From assembly GCA_023333565.1 (NCBI GenBank), contig JAJKFH010001480.1, positions 62,001 through 126,000 on the forward strand: DNA of 64,000 nt, read 5' to 3'. Shown piece after piece: positions 13,001-28,000 of this stretch. A program made the position numbers and the translations under genes. The DNA comes from Puffinus mauretanicus (lineage: Eukaryota > Chordata > Aves > Procellariiformes > Procellariidae). How positions within the stretch are numbered: the stretch's first letter is position 1; each line of letters begins with the position of its first letter. Under the pieces are notes generated by a model. The model did no database searches and was not told the origin of the DNA. It saw nothing but the letters and a program-made list of their open reading frames with translations.

Positions 13001-16000
13001 GATCAAACTATGACCAAATGCTCAGGAAGAAACCAGGCCTTGTAGCACAACGAGGTGGTTTAACAAGTGCTGAGGAGCTGGGATGCTCAGCTGAGTAAAC
13101 AAGACAATTGGCTCCAGAGGGAGTTGTTCCTGAACTCTGCTGCTCTGCTGGAATTCAAGAGGGAATGAGTTTCTGAGTCATGGGGCTGAGTTTCTGGCCA
13201 GATAGCAACAGCAGAAGCATCTCTGCTATTCCCTGCTCTGCAGTGCGACATGGTCTGATTGTTCTGCAGCAGCACGATATAAATATGTTGCATTTTTGTA
13301 ACTTGGAAATGTTGATATGCAAGAGAACAGTCCTGAATCAAAAGGTGTTCAATGATTTTTTCTGATTTAATGCAGGAGCAGGCTTCCTGTCTAAGGAATG
13401 CCACCAATGGAGTTTCCTTTCCCCTTCAAGGACAGCATCAGCAAAAGCCAACATTATTAGGGAGAGATCCAGAGAGGCTGAGGAGGGTTCTTCTGTGGCC
13501 ATTGCTGAACCTCCTTCCCACGCTCAGTTAAGAGTTTATCTAGACCCAAAATGGGACAGTGCAGCAAAAGAAGAAAATGGACAGGGAAGCACAACTTTTC
13601 AAACACCAGAATTCATACCAGCTCATACTCAATTTGTAATGAAAGAACCTATTTCAGAACTGACCCGCCAGCCAGCTGCTGACATTGAGAGCGATGTGGA
13701 TTTCCACAAACAGCCTGAAGTGTTTATACACGAGTTAGCAAATAATGGATTTGCCCATGGTACTGCAGAGTTGCTCTTTTCCCAAAGTTCTCCATTTGCT
13801 GTCTTGGACTCCAAGAGAGAACGAGATACTGAAGAAGTAAGCTTAAGATCAAGTTCAGAAAGCGGTGGGGCAGACAGTAGGGCTTCCTGGTGTATTAGTC
13901 ACAGGACTTATGACACTGGCAACAGACACGAGTTTGAAAGATTCAAGAAGTTCATTAAAGGAACAGCTGGGGAGAGGTACTGGTGGCTCTGGATGGATAT
14001 TGAAAGACTAAAGGCTCTTAAGGACACTACAAGGCAGCAAAGGTACTTCCCATTATTTAGCAGTTATTCCCACTATTTTAATACTTGTAACCCAGCTAGA
14101 TCAATGCAGGTTTTGAGATTTCAGAATAAATTGTAATGTTTGAATAGAACAGACACAATTAAAGTAATCATGAGTGTCCTGACAAGGTAAGTCAGGAATG
14201 ACTCTGCTGAAGCTGATAAAACTCTTTTTGCAGAGTCATGTTTGCAAAGCTTACATGAAGTCAGAATCACCGTAGTATTAAGGCTTTGTTAGAAAGAGAT
14301 TTGGAAAACAGATGGCAACAGAAAAAAAAAAAAAGAGTAAAAGAATTTAAATTTACAAGTAGGGCATTCAGTATGACAAACTGCTTTAGTGAAAGGCTCT
14401 GCTGGATTCAGATTGTCTATTCTAAGGCACTGCACATTTTATCTTATACACAACCTGTCTCTAATTTGCAGAAAAATTGTTTTGGCTTCTGCCACTTGCA
14501 ATTAAAAACATGTTGCACGACAGCAGTTTAACCAGGAGGATGAACTGTACTTAGTTCTGTATAGTATCTGATACATGCTTACGTGACTATTTTTGTTGAC
14601 TCAAGGCAACTCAATAAGATGAAAAAACTCTATCTGCTGAGCAGTGGAGACTATTTCCTCAGTTCGGAAGTGTTACTCAGACTTGATCTACTGCATGGAG
14701 ATCAGTGGAATATATGGCATTTAAGACGGATTCAGCCTGAAGTAGTGAAACCTCTACTTCTTTATTGGTATGAAAAAATGAACATGAACTAAGTTTAACA
14801 AATATCCCTTTTCTTTGGTAAGCCTATTAGGTTTATTTCATCTCACTTATCCCATTGCAATTATGCGAAGCAATGTCATCGTAAATACTAGCAGATGCTG
14901 CCTCTGACTTTTTAGTTGAGCCTAAACTACACTGCAATCTGCTGAGAAGCCAGGTAGATCTGCCTTACTGAGCCCTTGTTATTTTACTGCCAGAGCATCT
15001 GAGCTACTTTGTGTATAGCTGCCTTGGATACCATTCAACTAAACTTTAGGCTGCAGGGTAGGGAAATCCCTCCAGGCATAGAAGGTTAATTCTGTCCTAA
15101 CCTATTCCCCATATTGCCCTTCTCAAGTTTCTGAGGATGCTCTGTGTATACATCTATGTGGAATTTGGCTCTGAGACTTTACTGTTCAATGTCTGTCATA
15201 CAAAATGTCTTTTACATATTGACAGCTTAAGTGAGGATACAAATTCTAACCTGTTTCCAAAACATAAGCTAAATTTTTGAAGGTCTTCTCTCTTCCCCAA
15301 GGGGGATCAACAAATTGCAGGCATAAACAAATACCTGCAACTTTGAACTTTGCTGTGGAGCCTCATGAGAGTTGTGGTCTGTGTCCTGTGACCTAGAATC
15401 CTTTCCTATTATTTGCTGTAGGATGGATGGGGCATATCCTACTGCAGACTTATACAAAGGCAACTATGTAATGGTGCAGAATTTGCAACCTAAGTTTATG
15501 TGTTTAGATTTGGAAGAGTGCAATGTCTAAACATATCTTTAACACTGACTGATTTTTAGTTCTACGTGCATATAGCACCATATCTTGATACAGTAAACAC
15601 ATGGGGGGGTGGGTGGGGAGGGGAAAGCAGCCAAATAGCCCAGTATTTCATGTTTTGGGAAAGTTCTACTTATTAGCTTTTTTCCCATAGGGGTCCCAGA
15701 TTTTGTGTCACTCATTCAACAGCAATAGAAACTGCCAGTGCAAAACTGAAGCTCTGGCACACATGCCAAGAGAGACCAAGGGTGGACATTGATCCTTTTC
15801 CACAAATGGTATCATTGCTACCATTGACACCTAAGTCTTGCATGCCCAGGATACCACCTTCCCTTCCTCAGGTAAGTAGGATCACAACATTGAAAAACAA
15901 AGCCTTGTCCCACCAAAAATAATGATAAAACTCCTTGAATTCAATGAGACAAGAATATGGTACTTGGTTGTTAGGAAGTCAAGATTTAGCAAACTGTCTA

Positions 16001-19000
16001 TTGCAGATGGTTAGGTATAAAAATGCAACAAAATTTTACTATACTTTATGCAACAGGTTGCTATAAATCAAATGATCTTCTCAGTTACATCCTGGCTATT
16101 TCATAAGTCTTTTGGATAGATATTTTAGCTTGAAATTCTCAGAACTGCAAAATTAAGAATCTAGCAGCGCAGATTCTGCCCTTCAACCAGCCTTATATTA
16201 ATCCAAAGTAATTCTTACAACTTCACGGCAGTTACCCTGAATCTACCCTTCATGTTTGTAAAAAGGGCAGAGTTCTGCTCATTTTCTATCACCACAGTCC
16301 TTCAATCAGCTACATGTGATTTTTGCTTTCTACAGAGGGCCATGAGCCACACAACACAGACCTTTTCACAGTGTGTAGCTTGCAGGTGGCCAGTTTAGTT
16401 TTGACTCTTTTCTTCCTTGAAAGCCTGAATTTGCGAGGTAACTGCAATGAAAGCTGCAAGTTTTCAGCAACACAGTGTTAAGCCTCAGGACAGAAGGTAC
16501 TTGGAGAATGTGAATTGAGACTGTGGTTCCAATATCAGGAACTGGATGGTCTATGCCACAGATCTGTTCACACACACCTCTGTTACTTTGAGTTGGATAG
16601 TTTTAGACTACAATTATATTTTTAAAAAGCTAATTCATGGAGATAGTGGAGGAAAAACAGTGGGACAGATTTCCTGTTCAGAAGAAGCTGGGTTCAGGAG
16701 CCAGATTCCTGCTGATCACAGCAGGAATGGGAGCCAGAAGCAGCTGCCTCTTACAGAGACAGTTCTGGCTTCACAAGGTGTGCTAATGACCCAAGACTAG
16801 CTGTAGGTCAGGGAGACAGGATCCTAACTCTGCAGGTTTTCCAGCCCCTGTTGAGTTCAGCACCTGAAGAAAACTATGACCTGGCACCCATGAACCTCAC
16901 AGAATAAGTTGATGGACCGTTTCTTGCTGGTTTTTCCTTTTTTTTTTCTGTGAGAAATCTGGACTTTTGAATCTTCCAGCTCCACTGTGCTTGCAAGAGC
17001 TTAGAAAGAGCAGCAACTCTGGGTGAATTTCTGAGGGCACTCCGAATGCAGCTGGCATGTCCAAAAAGTCATAGCGTGATTTTGTTCAAAATAAGTCAGT
17101 GATGGTGTGGCAGAATGCCCCCTTTCTCTCTTAGTCTGAGTGATTGTATCTGTCTTACAGCCTTGGTTTATAATGAGCTACTTAAGGTAATCTTTTAGTA
17201 AAGATTCACAAAACTAAAATTCTATGCAAAGTGCATGTAACATATTTCTACCTGTTAAATATGTAATTTTAAAGTTATAGTGGTTATTAAGGTGCGCTGC
17301 AAAATCTTGGAAGATATTCAGAAAAGCTTTTTGCAATCTGCAGTATTACATATCGTGATTAACAAGGAAAAATGGTCCTGAAAACCCTTGAATGTTTTTG
17401 AGTAGTTAATGAGAACGTGTTAAGAAAACATGAAGGTGGAAAAATAATCAGAATTGCCTTATTTTTCTTTTATGTCTTTTAGAAAAATAGAACAAGTTCA
17501 CCAACAACTTTATTAAATCTAGCTACACCAAATTTCTCTTTGAAGAGATCATTAAGATTATCACCTACCCTGTCATCAAGTCAGAGCCCCAAAAGGGATG
17601 ACATTTCTAGCAGGAGAAAGTGGTAAGTACAAAAGTCCCTTGTACATCTTTCTGCACACCAATATACCTCAAATATTTATGAAAGGCTTTTAGATCCTAA
17701 TGTTTTCATGAATACTTTTCTTTAATATAATAATCTGCTTAGTGAAGGTACAGATTGCATGCATGGAGAATTCCTACCTGGCTGATTAGTTTCTCATTTG
17801 ATTGTGCCACAACATGAAAGGGTTTATTTCTCCAAATACAAGTGTTTTACCCTCTCTTGTGTAATTGTTGATATTCTCTACATACATTTATATTCCCTTA
17901 ACCTGTCTCAAGCACTTGCCCTCAAAGATATGCTGTGTCAGGGATTTCCACAGGGCCACAAGAAAAAGTATTCCTCTACATCTTTTACATTTATTATAAA
18001 TTTGAACTCCATGTACATTTTCCTCTACTATTCACTATGTCATTCTACCTCTCTCATGCCCCTTCTTAGTTGTTTATTTTATAAGCAGTCCTAGTTTTTT
18101 CTTAAATAGATATTGAAAATTTTGTTTGTTTGTGGATCCAGGCCAAAGTCAGTGAGCCGAGACATGATTCATTGCTTAGTTTTGGATGGCACTGCAGACT
18201 CCAAATACCAGGGTCACAGAAAGTACACCTATGCTGAGCTTCTCCCGGTAAGTAGCGCTTGAAAATTTTAGTTGTCTTGAATCATGGGTTAAAACACTTT
18301 ATTCCGTAGTATTAAAGGGGAAGTAGTCAATGATGTGGAGAAATTGGTTTGATTATGTGAATGTCAATGCCGTATGCAGAGGTATAATTAGAATGTCAGC
18401 ATTTTCTGTGTGGTATCTGTCACCTATTTGATAGGAAATCATGGCACATACAGAGGTTTATTTTCACTAGAAAGTGCTGATCTTCTCCATGGTGACCATG
18501 TATTCAGTAGGCTATGATGGAAAACTCACTGGATAAATGCTTCAGTGGAACCGTTGCCTAGGAAAGTATACCAGGCTTACAGTGAAAACTGAATCTGCCC
18601 TAGAAAGTCATTAAAATATTAAAATTCATAAGAGGAAAATGCTTCACTTGTACAATTCCTCTTTATTGCTTGTGTACTTCATTCTTTTCTTTGCTGAATT
18701 ATTGCCTGCTAAGCAGGCCCTCAATCCAGCAAACCTCAGGAGGGACAAGCTGCACAGAGGAGCCTTTTCTCAATAACTGTTAAAATGCTGACAAATCGAA
18801 CATGTGAGCTGTCAAGATTTGGCAATTTAAAATATGTCCGAAACTTTTCAAGTTTGTCTAACGGTCTCGAAACAGCCTGCTGTTTCACGGTGGTATTGAT
18901 ACCCATGGCCTCACAACTGAAAAAAAACCCCATATTATGAAATCTGGGCCTGTTTATGTATGCATGGAGTTTGCTGATCACTTGAGCACAATTGTTTGTT

Positions 19001-22000
19001 TTTCACATCAAAATCATACTTTGTTTATTACTTCACTGCAATCATTTTACTTCTTTGTTAATTTTGACAGAAGAAAAGGCTAGTCTTCGCAATTAGGGGA
19101 CATTTGCAGTTAGAAACTTATATTCAGAAAATGTTCACACCATGAACTATTAGTTTTTATACACCTTCATCATGCAGAGTTTCCCTCTGGCTGAAGGAGG
19201 AAAATACTATCCATTTACACTTACAGGGCTAGACTGGAGCCTACAGTCAGGACTCCACAATTTACCATCACAAATATGATGTAAAAGGGAATGCAGGGAT
19301 TCATAGTTTAACTTCATACTAGGGAGTGGGATCTTCCTGCTCTGCTTCAGAAGTCGGCTTCCTCCTGCCGTTCTCCATCCCTGTTACTGTTTGGAAAGAA
19401 GCTGGTTGTCAGCCACCACACTCATCTGTTCCCATTTCTGCTATCAGAGGTGGCAAGTCAGCCAAAGTTTCTCTCCTGTCATCATCAGAAGCTAATTTAC
19501 TAGTTTGTACCCTCCTCTGGCTTCTCTGTGAGCACTGTCAAAATGGATGTATTCTTCCTCAAACGCTCCAGGAGCTAGCCGCAGTAAAGGGCATGGATTT
19601 CCTCTCCTCTAAAATGCTCATAATTTTGATGCTGATGTCAGTGGTGTAACCCCAGGAAGACATATCTTTTGTTCCATGACAATCATTTTGAGGCTTGACC
19701 AAATAACCACCTGTTAATTTCTGTTCGTTCAAAACACAGTAGCCCAAGCTGAGACAACTTTTGACAACGAAGTGATATGGTTTAGCATCATTGGAATTCC
19801 CCGGATTTGGAGCTAAAAAGTTAATGACAGAATTAAGGCCAGGTTTGTTTTCCTTTGTCAAGTACTGAGGAACCACCTAAGGGATGCTATGGTCATTTTG
19901 CTACTCTGCATGTCTTCAGTCATCAGACTTATTCCATTGGATGTGAATATTTAGCGGGAAAATGGTATGGAGAGCTATGATCAATTGCATATACAGTAGA
20001 AAATGGAGTCTGGTTTCTTGGGATGAAGATACTAATTGAACACACTGCATGGCCCTCCATTGCAATGTACTGACATTTGAAAATAATGAAAGCCTGTTAT
20101 TCCTTGCTGTATAACTATATTTAATTTGTCCAGGGGAAAAGTGCTGCTGGTAGTGTTGTCTTAGGGGGATCAAGAATGGAAAGCATGCTGCAGTCTCTTT
20201 ATTTGGAGAACAGAGCAGGCTACTACTTCACACACTTCTGTGAGAAGTCAGGGAATAAGGTATGAGCATTTTCCTACCCTGTGATAATTTAGTCCACAAT
20301 TGACTGAATGCCAAGTTATAGAGGGCAGCCAGACTGAAAAATAAAATAGAGAAAGAAAGATTGATGACTGGATGAATTATTACTTGTGAGACTCCAATCC
20401 CTCAACAACAATAAACTGTTCATGTGTATATTCAAACTAATGACAGGTCTTAACCAAGCTGTCAGATCCTAACTGTCTCAAACCTATTGGAAATCTGATT
20501 GTACCATCAGGGATAAAAAAAGACTAATCATTTTTAAAAACTAGCCTTTAACTTGGCAGAAAAAATGAGGTCTTAACCCACAAAAACATTTTTTAAAAAG
20601 ATGGAAAATCTGCTATGCTATTACTCATGATAATCTGCCTCCTTCTTACTTGTTGGGTTAGTGATGTCCAAAATCTCCAATGTTTTAAAAACGTTCTTGT
20701 GCTTCCACGAAGCTTCCTGGATTTCTGAGAAACATAACACTATTTCTTCTCTGCAGTCAGCAGATCCATCATTCATTGCTGGGTGTAAATTGAGGATTGG
20801 TTGGAACAAGTTATGAATCTGAGTCAGTGTTTAGTGGCTTTGCAGAAAAATTGAGTCTTTAGGGGAGATCTGAATGCAATCAAGATGGACATCTGTTTCA
20901 CCGCTGGCACAACCCAGAATCCAGCAGCAGTAGCTAGAAATGCCTTTGGCTACCAGAAGGCAAGAGCCAATGTTTCCAAAGCTGAATACCTTCAGCTAAA
21001 AATGTTAATGTGTATAGATAGAAATCTAAATAAAAGTAACTTATTTTTTCATGGGAGATAGGCACCCACCCGCATGTCCTCTAGCCTTTGCAGGTCCCAG
21101 ATTTCTTTGAAAATTATTTCCAAAAGGTTTTATCTATAACTGTGGAGCCTATTATTTCACTCATATACCAGGTTTGGCAGGCTACAGTATGTAGAGCAAA
21201 ATTCCCTGCCCCTATGTTTTTGGAACATTTTCTTTACTGTCCAGTGATGGGGGCTTCAGGGTATTTTTAAGATCCAAACCCCATAAGCATATGATTAAAA
21301 GAGAGGACTTGGGGAAAGATCAAGACTCCTTCTTCTGAAAGATCTTCTGATGTTTGTTTGAATTTATGAAATGAGGCCAAGACTCTGTGTCTCAGAAATG
21401 CATGTAATAAAAATGTAATGATAGTCACAGAAACATATGTCTACACAATATTTAATTGTTTTGATTATTGCTGCAAAATGCTATTTCACCATGGCACAAA
21501 TTCTGCATGTCCATTATCAGCATTTCTTCTTTAGTGCTGGCTTTATGCCACTGAAATGTGGTTATTCTTCAAATGTTAACTACATTGTTAACAATTTTAA
21601 TGGCCAATTATGCATAAAGGATACAATAAAAGATATAGTATCGCAGTAACGATGCCATTAAATATGTTGTCCTCCTGCCAGTATGCAACAGAAGATCAAA
21701 TCCATCTTAAACTGAGTTTGATTTATGATGACCCTAAGGAGCTAAATAATTACTTGCATTGGAAAGTCAAACTTTTATAAAGCTGTGATATTTGGGTAGC
21801 AATAACTTACAGTATTTTTCATCTCTAGTTGTGGAAGAACAGTGCGTACTTTTGGTTTGACCTACAGGCTTATCATCAGCTTTTCTACCAAGAAACCCTT
21901 CATCCTTTTAAAATATGCAAGCAAGCTCAAGTAAGTTGTAAATAATGTGTTTTCCCTTCACAAATACATTTGTTCATTCCCTTCACAAATAGATTTGTTC

Positions 22001-25000
22001 AGTGTAAAGACTGAAAAGAAGATAGAAAGTAGAAAAGTTTCCAAATCTTGACAACCCACACCAAAGTAAATCTGGTTTGTGGACAATAAAAGAAGCTCTT
22101 TGGATTGTTTCCATGGAATTTCTTGATTTAAATGTTAAACATGCATAGTTTGATTTCTAGGCTCTGCTGTCTGTTCCTAGTTTTATCTATTACACTCAGT
22201 TTACCTAATCTCCCTTTGCTACTCTGTGTCATATTTGGAAACTGTCTGCTTAGTGTTAACATCAGAGATAACATTTTTTCTAAATCATCTAATTGTGCTG
22301 TACCTTTCCTTCCATCTCCTCTGTGGGTTAGAATTGCAGGTCTCACAGTCCAGACCTCAGATAATGACCTTAGTCATGAAAATAGATCTTCCAGTTGTCA
22401 GTCCTGTTTTTCCTTTTCTGATTGTCAGGGCATTATGCTCTTTTCGCAGTCCTCATCCCCCCCATTTGATCTTTACACCCTCATTGACTTTCAAGTGGAT
22501 CTGATATTTCCTATAAAAGAGTATTCTTAATTGAGCACGCACTTCAAGTCAAGGAGTAAAACAAAAATGAACTGGTTCTCCACATGGGTGCTGATAGCTG
22601 TCACCGACTGCAGAATAGTCTGATACGATCAGGGAAGGAGGCTGCAGCAATGTGATACCATTAAAAGGACTCCAAGCAACTTTTAAAATCACTTTGTGAA
22701 ACTTCGGTCTGTTTTACCTCTGTAAACCTCATGTAGGAGTATATCCTATCTGCATATTTCAATATATGCTGTAATAGAGCAAAGCTACTTCACATGTCAT
22801 TGCAACAAATATCTGTAGAGAGCAGTGGAGAACAATCTCTTTGTATGACTTATGTTACTGAGCATCTGGACTTCCTTGAATTTGTCGTCTTTTCCTACTT
22901 GGAGGTTTTACTAGGGCAAATGACAAATTTTTGCATATTTGTCCAGAATTCTCACCGGAATCAGTGTTATTTATACAGAAACCCCAAGCAGAGACGAGGC
23001 ATGGATTCCTCCCTCTCTCCTGTCATACACTGGCTAACTTGAACTGCAACTCTATTTAGTTGTTTTCCCCTCCAGCTCTACTTACAGCCTGAGGCTGAGG
23101 GCAAGTGACTGTACCCCTAAGACTGACAGTCTCCTGTACCTGCCCAGGCCTGTGTGTGGCTAGGGACCCTGCTGACAACTGGTGTGCAAGTTAGCCATAT
23201 CTAGACTGTGTCTTCATTTTCCTATACGTTTTGTTGCAGGCTAAATTTTAGGTTATGGTCCACAATGGTTTTCAATTTGGTTTCATTTCACACCAACTTA
23301 CACTCTTTCTGCAGTGGTTGCATGGCTGAAAATTAAGGCCCAGGTCTTTTTTACTTTTCTTATCTTATTTCCAGTGCTGGCCTGGTGGTGACAGCAGAAC
23401 ATCGTACAATCAGTGTTACCAGGCAATTGCAGAGAGCTACATACACATAGCCATTAAAGTAAATACATCAAAACGAAATATGTGAAACTGTTCCATTAGC
23501 ATAACTAACAGCTGAAATGTAACATAACAAATCAACACATGTGCTGCAACATTTGGTATCATTCTCAAGCTTGCCTTTTAAGGCCGCACAAAAATTATTC
23601 TTGTTTTCATTGGAACGCGGTAAAGAGTCAAGCTGCATCCAATCTACAGGGTCTGCTTATGGAAGAGATGCCTTCCCAAATTCTGCGCTCACCTTTGGCA
23701 CAATAAGATAGTCATTCCAAATACTCCTAAGAGAATGTGGATCAGATTCGCACAACACATCGTCATTTATATTTTACTATTTGTTACAGAAAGAGACATC
23801 CAGAGTATTCTGTATGTGTTCTGCCTGCTTCCTGTTAGAAACAAGAGGAAACCTGGATTGCTGTGTATCTGCTACTCATTGTTTCATTTGTTAGGCATTT
23901 TTATCTCAGCTTTATGATAGAGTAAGAAAATGTATTCTAAGTCGTATATTCATTCATCCAGGGAAAGAAACTACAGTAAGAATGAAATCTGATGAATAAG
24001 AAAAACGATGAGCACCAGTAATCATCAAGAACATACATGGCTATTCACTATAAACATAAGCTCAGGAGTGTAAAATAAACTGGGAAAGAAAAGCAATAAA
24101 GAAACATATATTGTAGTTTTCAATTAAAAAAATAGTTATTTAGAGTTAGAAAATTTAATACAGTTATGGGAAGTACAATATTTTAACACGAGAATCAATT
24201 TAGATGAAGGGAGTTATCATTACTGTGAACTTTCAGGGTCAGACACAGGATTTATGTTAGTGGAAAGTGATGACGGGGGTTAAGGCAACTTAGTCTTTCC
24301 ATTTAAGACCAGCCAGTGCATTGTATTCTTCCATCATATGATTCTGTCAAGCAGCTGCACAAGCCCCTTGTTTAGATCAGAGCAATATCCACGCCTTTGG
24401 GCAGCAATACAAAGCACTTGGACTTAATTCTTTTGTGTGTCTTGTTTCACTCTAGTTATTCTGAGATTGCTTACCAAAGCCTTCTCGTCTGAGAATGAAT
24501 TCACACCAAACCTAAGGCCTGAACAATCCCTGATTTGGAAAGTCATAAATGAAGCCAAAGTCTTAATCTGAATTTCCTAAGCATTTCATATCTTCAGATT
24601 TGTGCCATTATAAGTAATTTCAAGATGCAAACTCTGGACCAAATTTCCAGATAGTGTTTTGGGTTCAATCCATCACTTATTCTAATACATTTTTAGGAAA
24701 ATGTATAGCTGGCAGGTAGGAAAATTCTTTGTGTTTTACAAAAGGAACAAAACATTGAAAAAATGAAGTATGATGTGCACTTGATGTCACATGCTTAAGA
24801 TTTTTGCATAAATTTGATAACCTTTAAGTTCATTTACTGTAATGTTTTCCTGTTGATCCTTTAGGAGGTTGGCCAATACAACAGTTTCACTATTCCACCG
24901 GAATTCAGAAAACCACAAGGCCTCCATGACATGGGAGTCAAAAAAGGCTACGAATATTTCTTTTTAAAGGATACAGTGTATTTTCCCCCTATATCTTGCT

Positions 25001-28000
25001 AATTTCATTGCCCAGTGTTGAAGGTTGTGAACACAGACACTTTTCCTCTTTTTTGGCATGTTTAGAACTCTTCACAGTTGGTTTTCCTGCAGTCCTTGCA
25101 TTCAAATCAGTGCAGATCTACAGATGTAGCAAGGGACACAGGGGTGAAAGCTCCTTCTCATTTCTCCCCTATCTGCAAGTGCATGTATTCACTTTGTCAC
25201 TTTGTGATGCTATCTTTTTACTTGGTGGGTCAAATCCTATAGCAATAGATTCTTACAAGAATTTAAACAAAATTACGGCATCATGCCAAATCCTCAGACA
25301 CTGTAAATCTGCATCTTTCAAAAGTGAAGATGCCATCCTGATTACAGCACTGAAGGTCTGGTCCTTTGAGTTTGGAAAAATGCACTCCTATAGCTAGCTT
25401 AACCACCTCTAAATTTCTGCTTCACATGTATTACCAGCCCTAACTATTGTTTCTGAAAAAAAATGTTTGTCTTTACTGTGCTCCAGTTTTGCATGTGAAA
25501 TTATACAGGATTGGGTGCAGTTCTGCAGGTAGAGTAGCCTGCAAGGGCAGTCCCTAATATGGCAATATATTACAACAGTGTTTATGTGAGCAGATTGTCA
25601 ATAGTTTTTGGCCAAGGTTTCCTTAGTCTGGGCAATTTCTGACTCTGTAGGTTGATATTTTTTGTCAGCTCTAAAGAAGAGTAGCAAATATACTCAAGTT
25701 AACCCATTTCACACAAAATCATGGGGGAAAGAATAGTTCCGCCCAAGAAAGTTGTGGAGTGTTTGTTTTGATTTTATTCTTGAAACTATGTTAAAAATGA
25801 CCAGGTTAAATGTGTGTTAAAATATTGAGGACCTATTTTGGATCCTTTTCACCAATTTACCACACCCTTGTGTGTGGTTTTATGAGTCATAACAGGTGGA
25901 GCAATGTAGCCCTAATGACGAATAAAACGATTAACCTCTCTTTAAAAAGTCTATTTTTAAAGATACAACATCTTTATATCATTGGACTGGTCCCTTCTAA
26001 TTTGGATATTTTATATGTTAAATGTTTTGGACTAGAACATTTGTAGAACACTGAAACTAGAAACATCCAGTTTCAGACTAGAACATGATGTAACTGAAAA
26101 TTTACTAGTGTTAGAGTTCTTCAAAATAACTTCCAACTTTTGAAATCACTATGAAGCTAATTGATGCTGTCTCTGTTAGATTTAAATTTATTTGGGGATT
26201 TGCTGGGAAGGGCATAATTTAGGATAAATGTGTTCTTGTTCTTCAGCTAGGACTCTTCCTGTGGATGTCCTCATTCTTTGACCTTACCCTTACACCTGGG
26301 GGTGTTTATTGCACTGATAATGTGGGCCACAATAGCCACAAACCATCTTTGTTTTCAGTGATGAGACCTATGGAGAAAGGGGGTGGAATCCTGCATAGAC
26401 AGTATATATAGTAATCATAACAAGTTCTAACTGGGGGATGGATGTCAGCCATTGTAGCCCTGTATTTCTTGGTGACCTGATATCAGGAGAGTCTAAAAGG
26501 TCTGTTTCAAATTGTTAAGGTCCAAAATAATGGGGATGTAGTCTGGTACTGTTCTTGTTTGAAAGAAAGAGTCTAATAAATCAGAATTTCATTTAAAACA
26601 AACAGAAACATAATTATTTAATGTACTCAAACATTCTCCCACTGTGCTTGAAATCTAAACACAACAGTGTTTTATTACTGCTTGAACACAGAGTAAATGT
26701 ATTATTTTCTTCTTTTCTGCTGCTTTGTACATCTGCTAGTTAGAGCTGGATTTTAGCAACATAAGGAAAATGAGAATTATCAGAAACCTGCATTCTTCAT
26801 TGTCAAAACTGTGTGATAATAAATAGTGAGGATGGGCTTCTCAGTGCCATCCTAGAAAGAAATTCTGATTTATGCTACTAATCTGATCCTCTGACCACAT
26901 GTTCAAAAATTAGTTAAACTTTGACAATATGAAGAAGAGAAAACATTTATAAGTATATGAAATTTATTACGGCAGCGTCTTTTTTCACTTGAGTTCCTAG
27001 CTGCAGTCAGAATCATGATGTATTAGAAAGACATTCTGGAATATCTTCTTCCAAGATATTCCTGGAAGAAAGTGTTTTTCTCTAAGTTTTCAATGTTCTT
27101 TTTCATAGCAATGTATGAAACATTTAAAAAACAAGAATTTGACTTAGGGGATTATTTGGGAAAAAAAATCCTTTGAAATAAATAAAAAAATTACTCTATG
27201 CTTCAAGAATGAGCTGCTAGTGAAAAGGAAACATTCTCCAGGTTCAGCTTTCTTCTGTTTGTACATGTTGAATGGCAAATTCTGTGCTTCATAAAAAAGC
27301 ATCTTGTAATCCTTGCTTTGGTAAGGATTTAGACCTCAGTTGTGCAGTGGTATGTCCTGTTTCGTGTCCTGTACCATGATGAGTCTCACCAATGTCAAAG
27401 AACTGTGCAAGAGAATCTCCACACAGAATGAAATCTTGTAATTTTTCATTAATTTTAACCTTAAATTTACAATTTCCCTTCTATTCAAAAGAAGTAAAAC
27501 TCCTTCACAAGTTAGCCCAGCACATATTCTGCAAAACAACGTGACTTCATAAAGAGTGCAGTTGCACTCTTGTGCAATGATTGTGGTTATCTGAATCTAA
27601 CGAAGAATCAGCCAAATATCTCCAAGCAAAAATTACATTAAGCATTATTTTGTGATCTAACCATTTTAACAAGTAGGAGTAAAAATAGCAGGGAGGTCAG
27701 TTATGGTAATAACTGAATTTTGGACAAAATAGTAATATTGGTAAAAACAAGGCAGGTGTAATTAGATATATGTTCAGAATATACAGCAGGGCAGTGGGGG
27801 ACAAATATGCATTAATTCTCTCCTTCAGTGGACTGTGACCATTGGAATGGATGATGGCTAAGAAACGTTTTTCTTCTGTTTTATTATAGTTCCTTTATGC
27901 AACTTACATCGCCCCATCTGCCAGTATGGACATTGGACTTCATCAGAGTAAAAAAACCATGATTTATCAGAAAATTGACCCAGCTTTTGAGGATCTTTTT

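Larger units (their letters stand above)
21931..27889 (+). other. RGS22 intron (exon 11 to 12), largest in the gene here
   Basis: 6.0 kb. Contains a 25-bp tandem duplication (21953-22002) and a possible cryptic terminal exon (24865-25002). No LINE, LTR or RNA gene recognised. The 133-codon open frame at 24996-25397 has no homology I can see. Confidence 0.6.

Noticed and set aside
13495..14136. Possible independent gene starting at 13495
   Set aside because: The start is GTG, the frame is open upstream to a good acceptor in the right phase, and beyond 14042 the sequence is intron; it is exon 5 of RGS22.
24996..25397. 133-codon open frame on + in the largest intron
   Set aside because: No recognisable domain, begins at a non-ATG codon, and one frame of this length is expected by chance in tens of kilobases.
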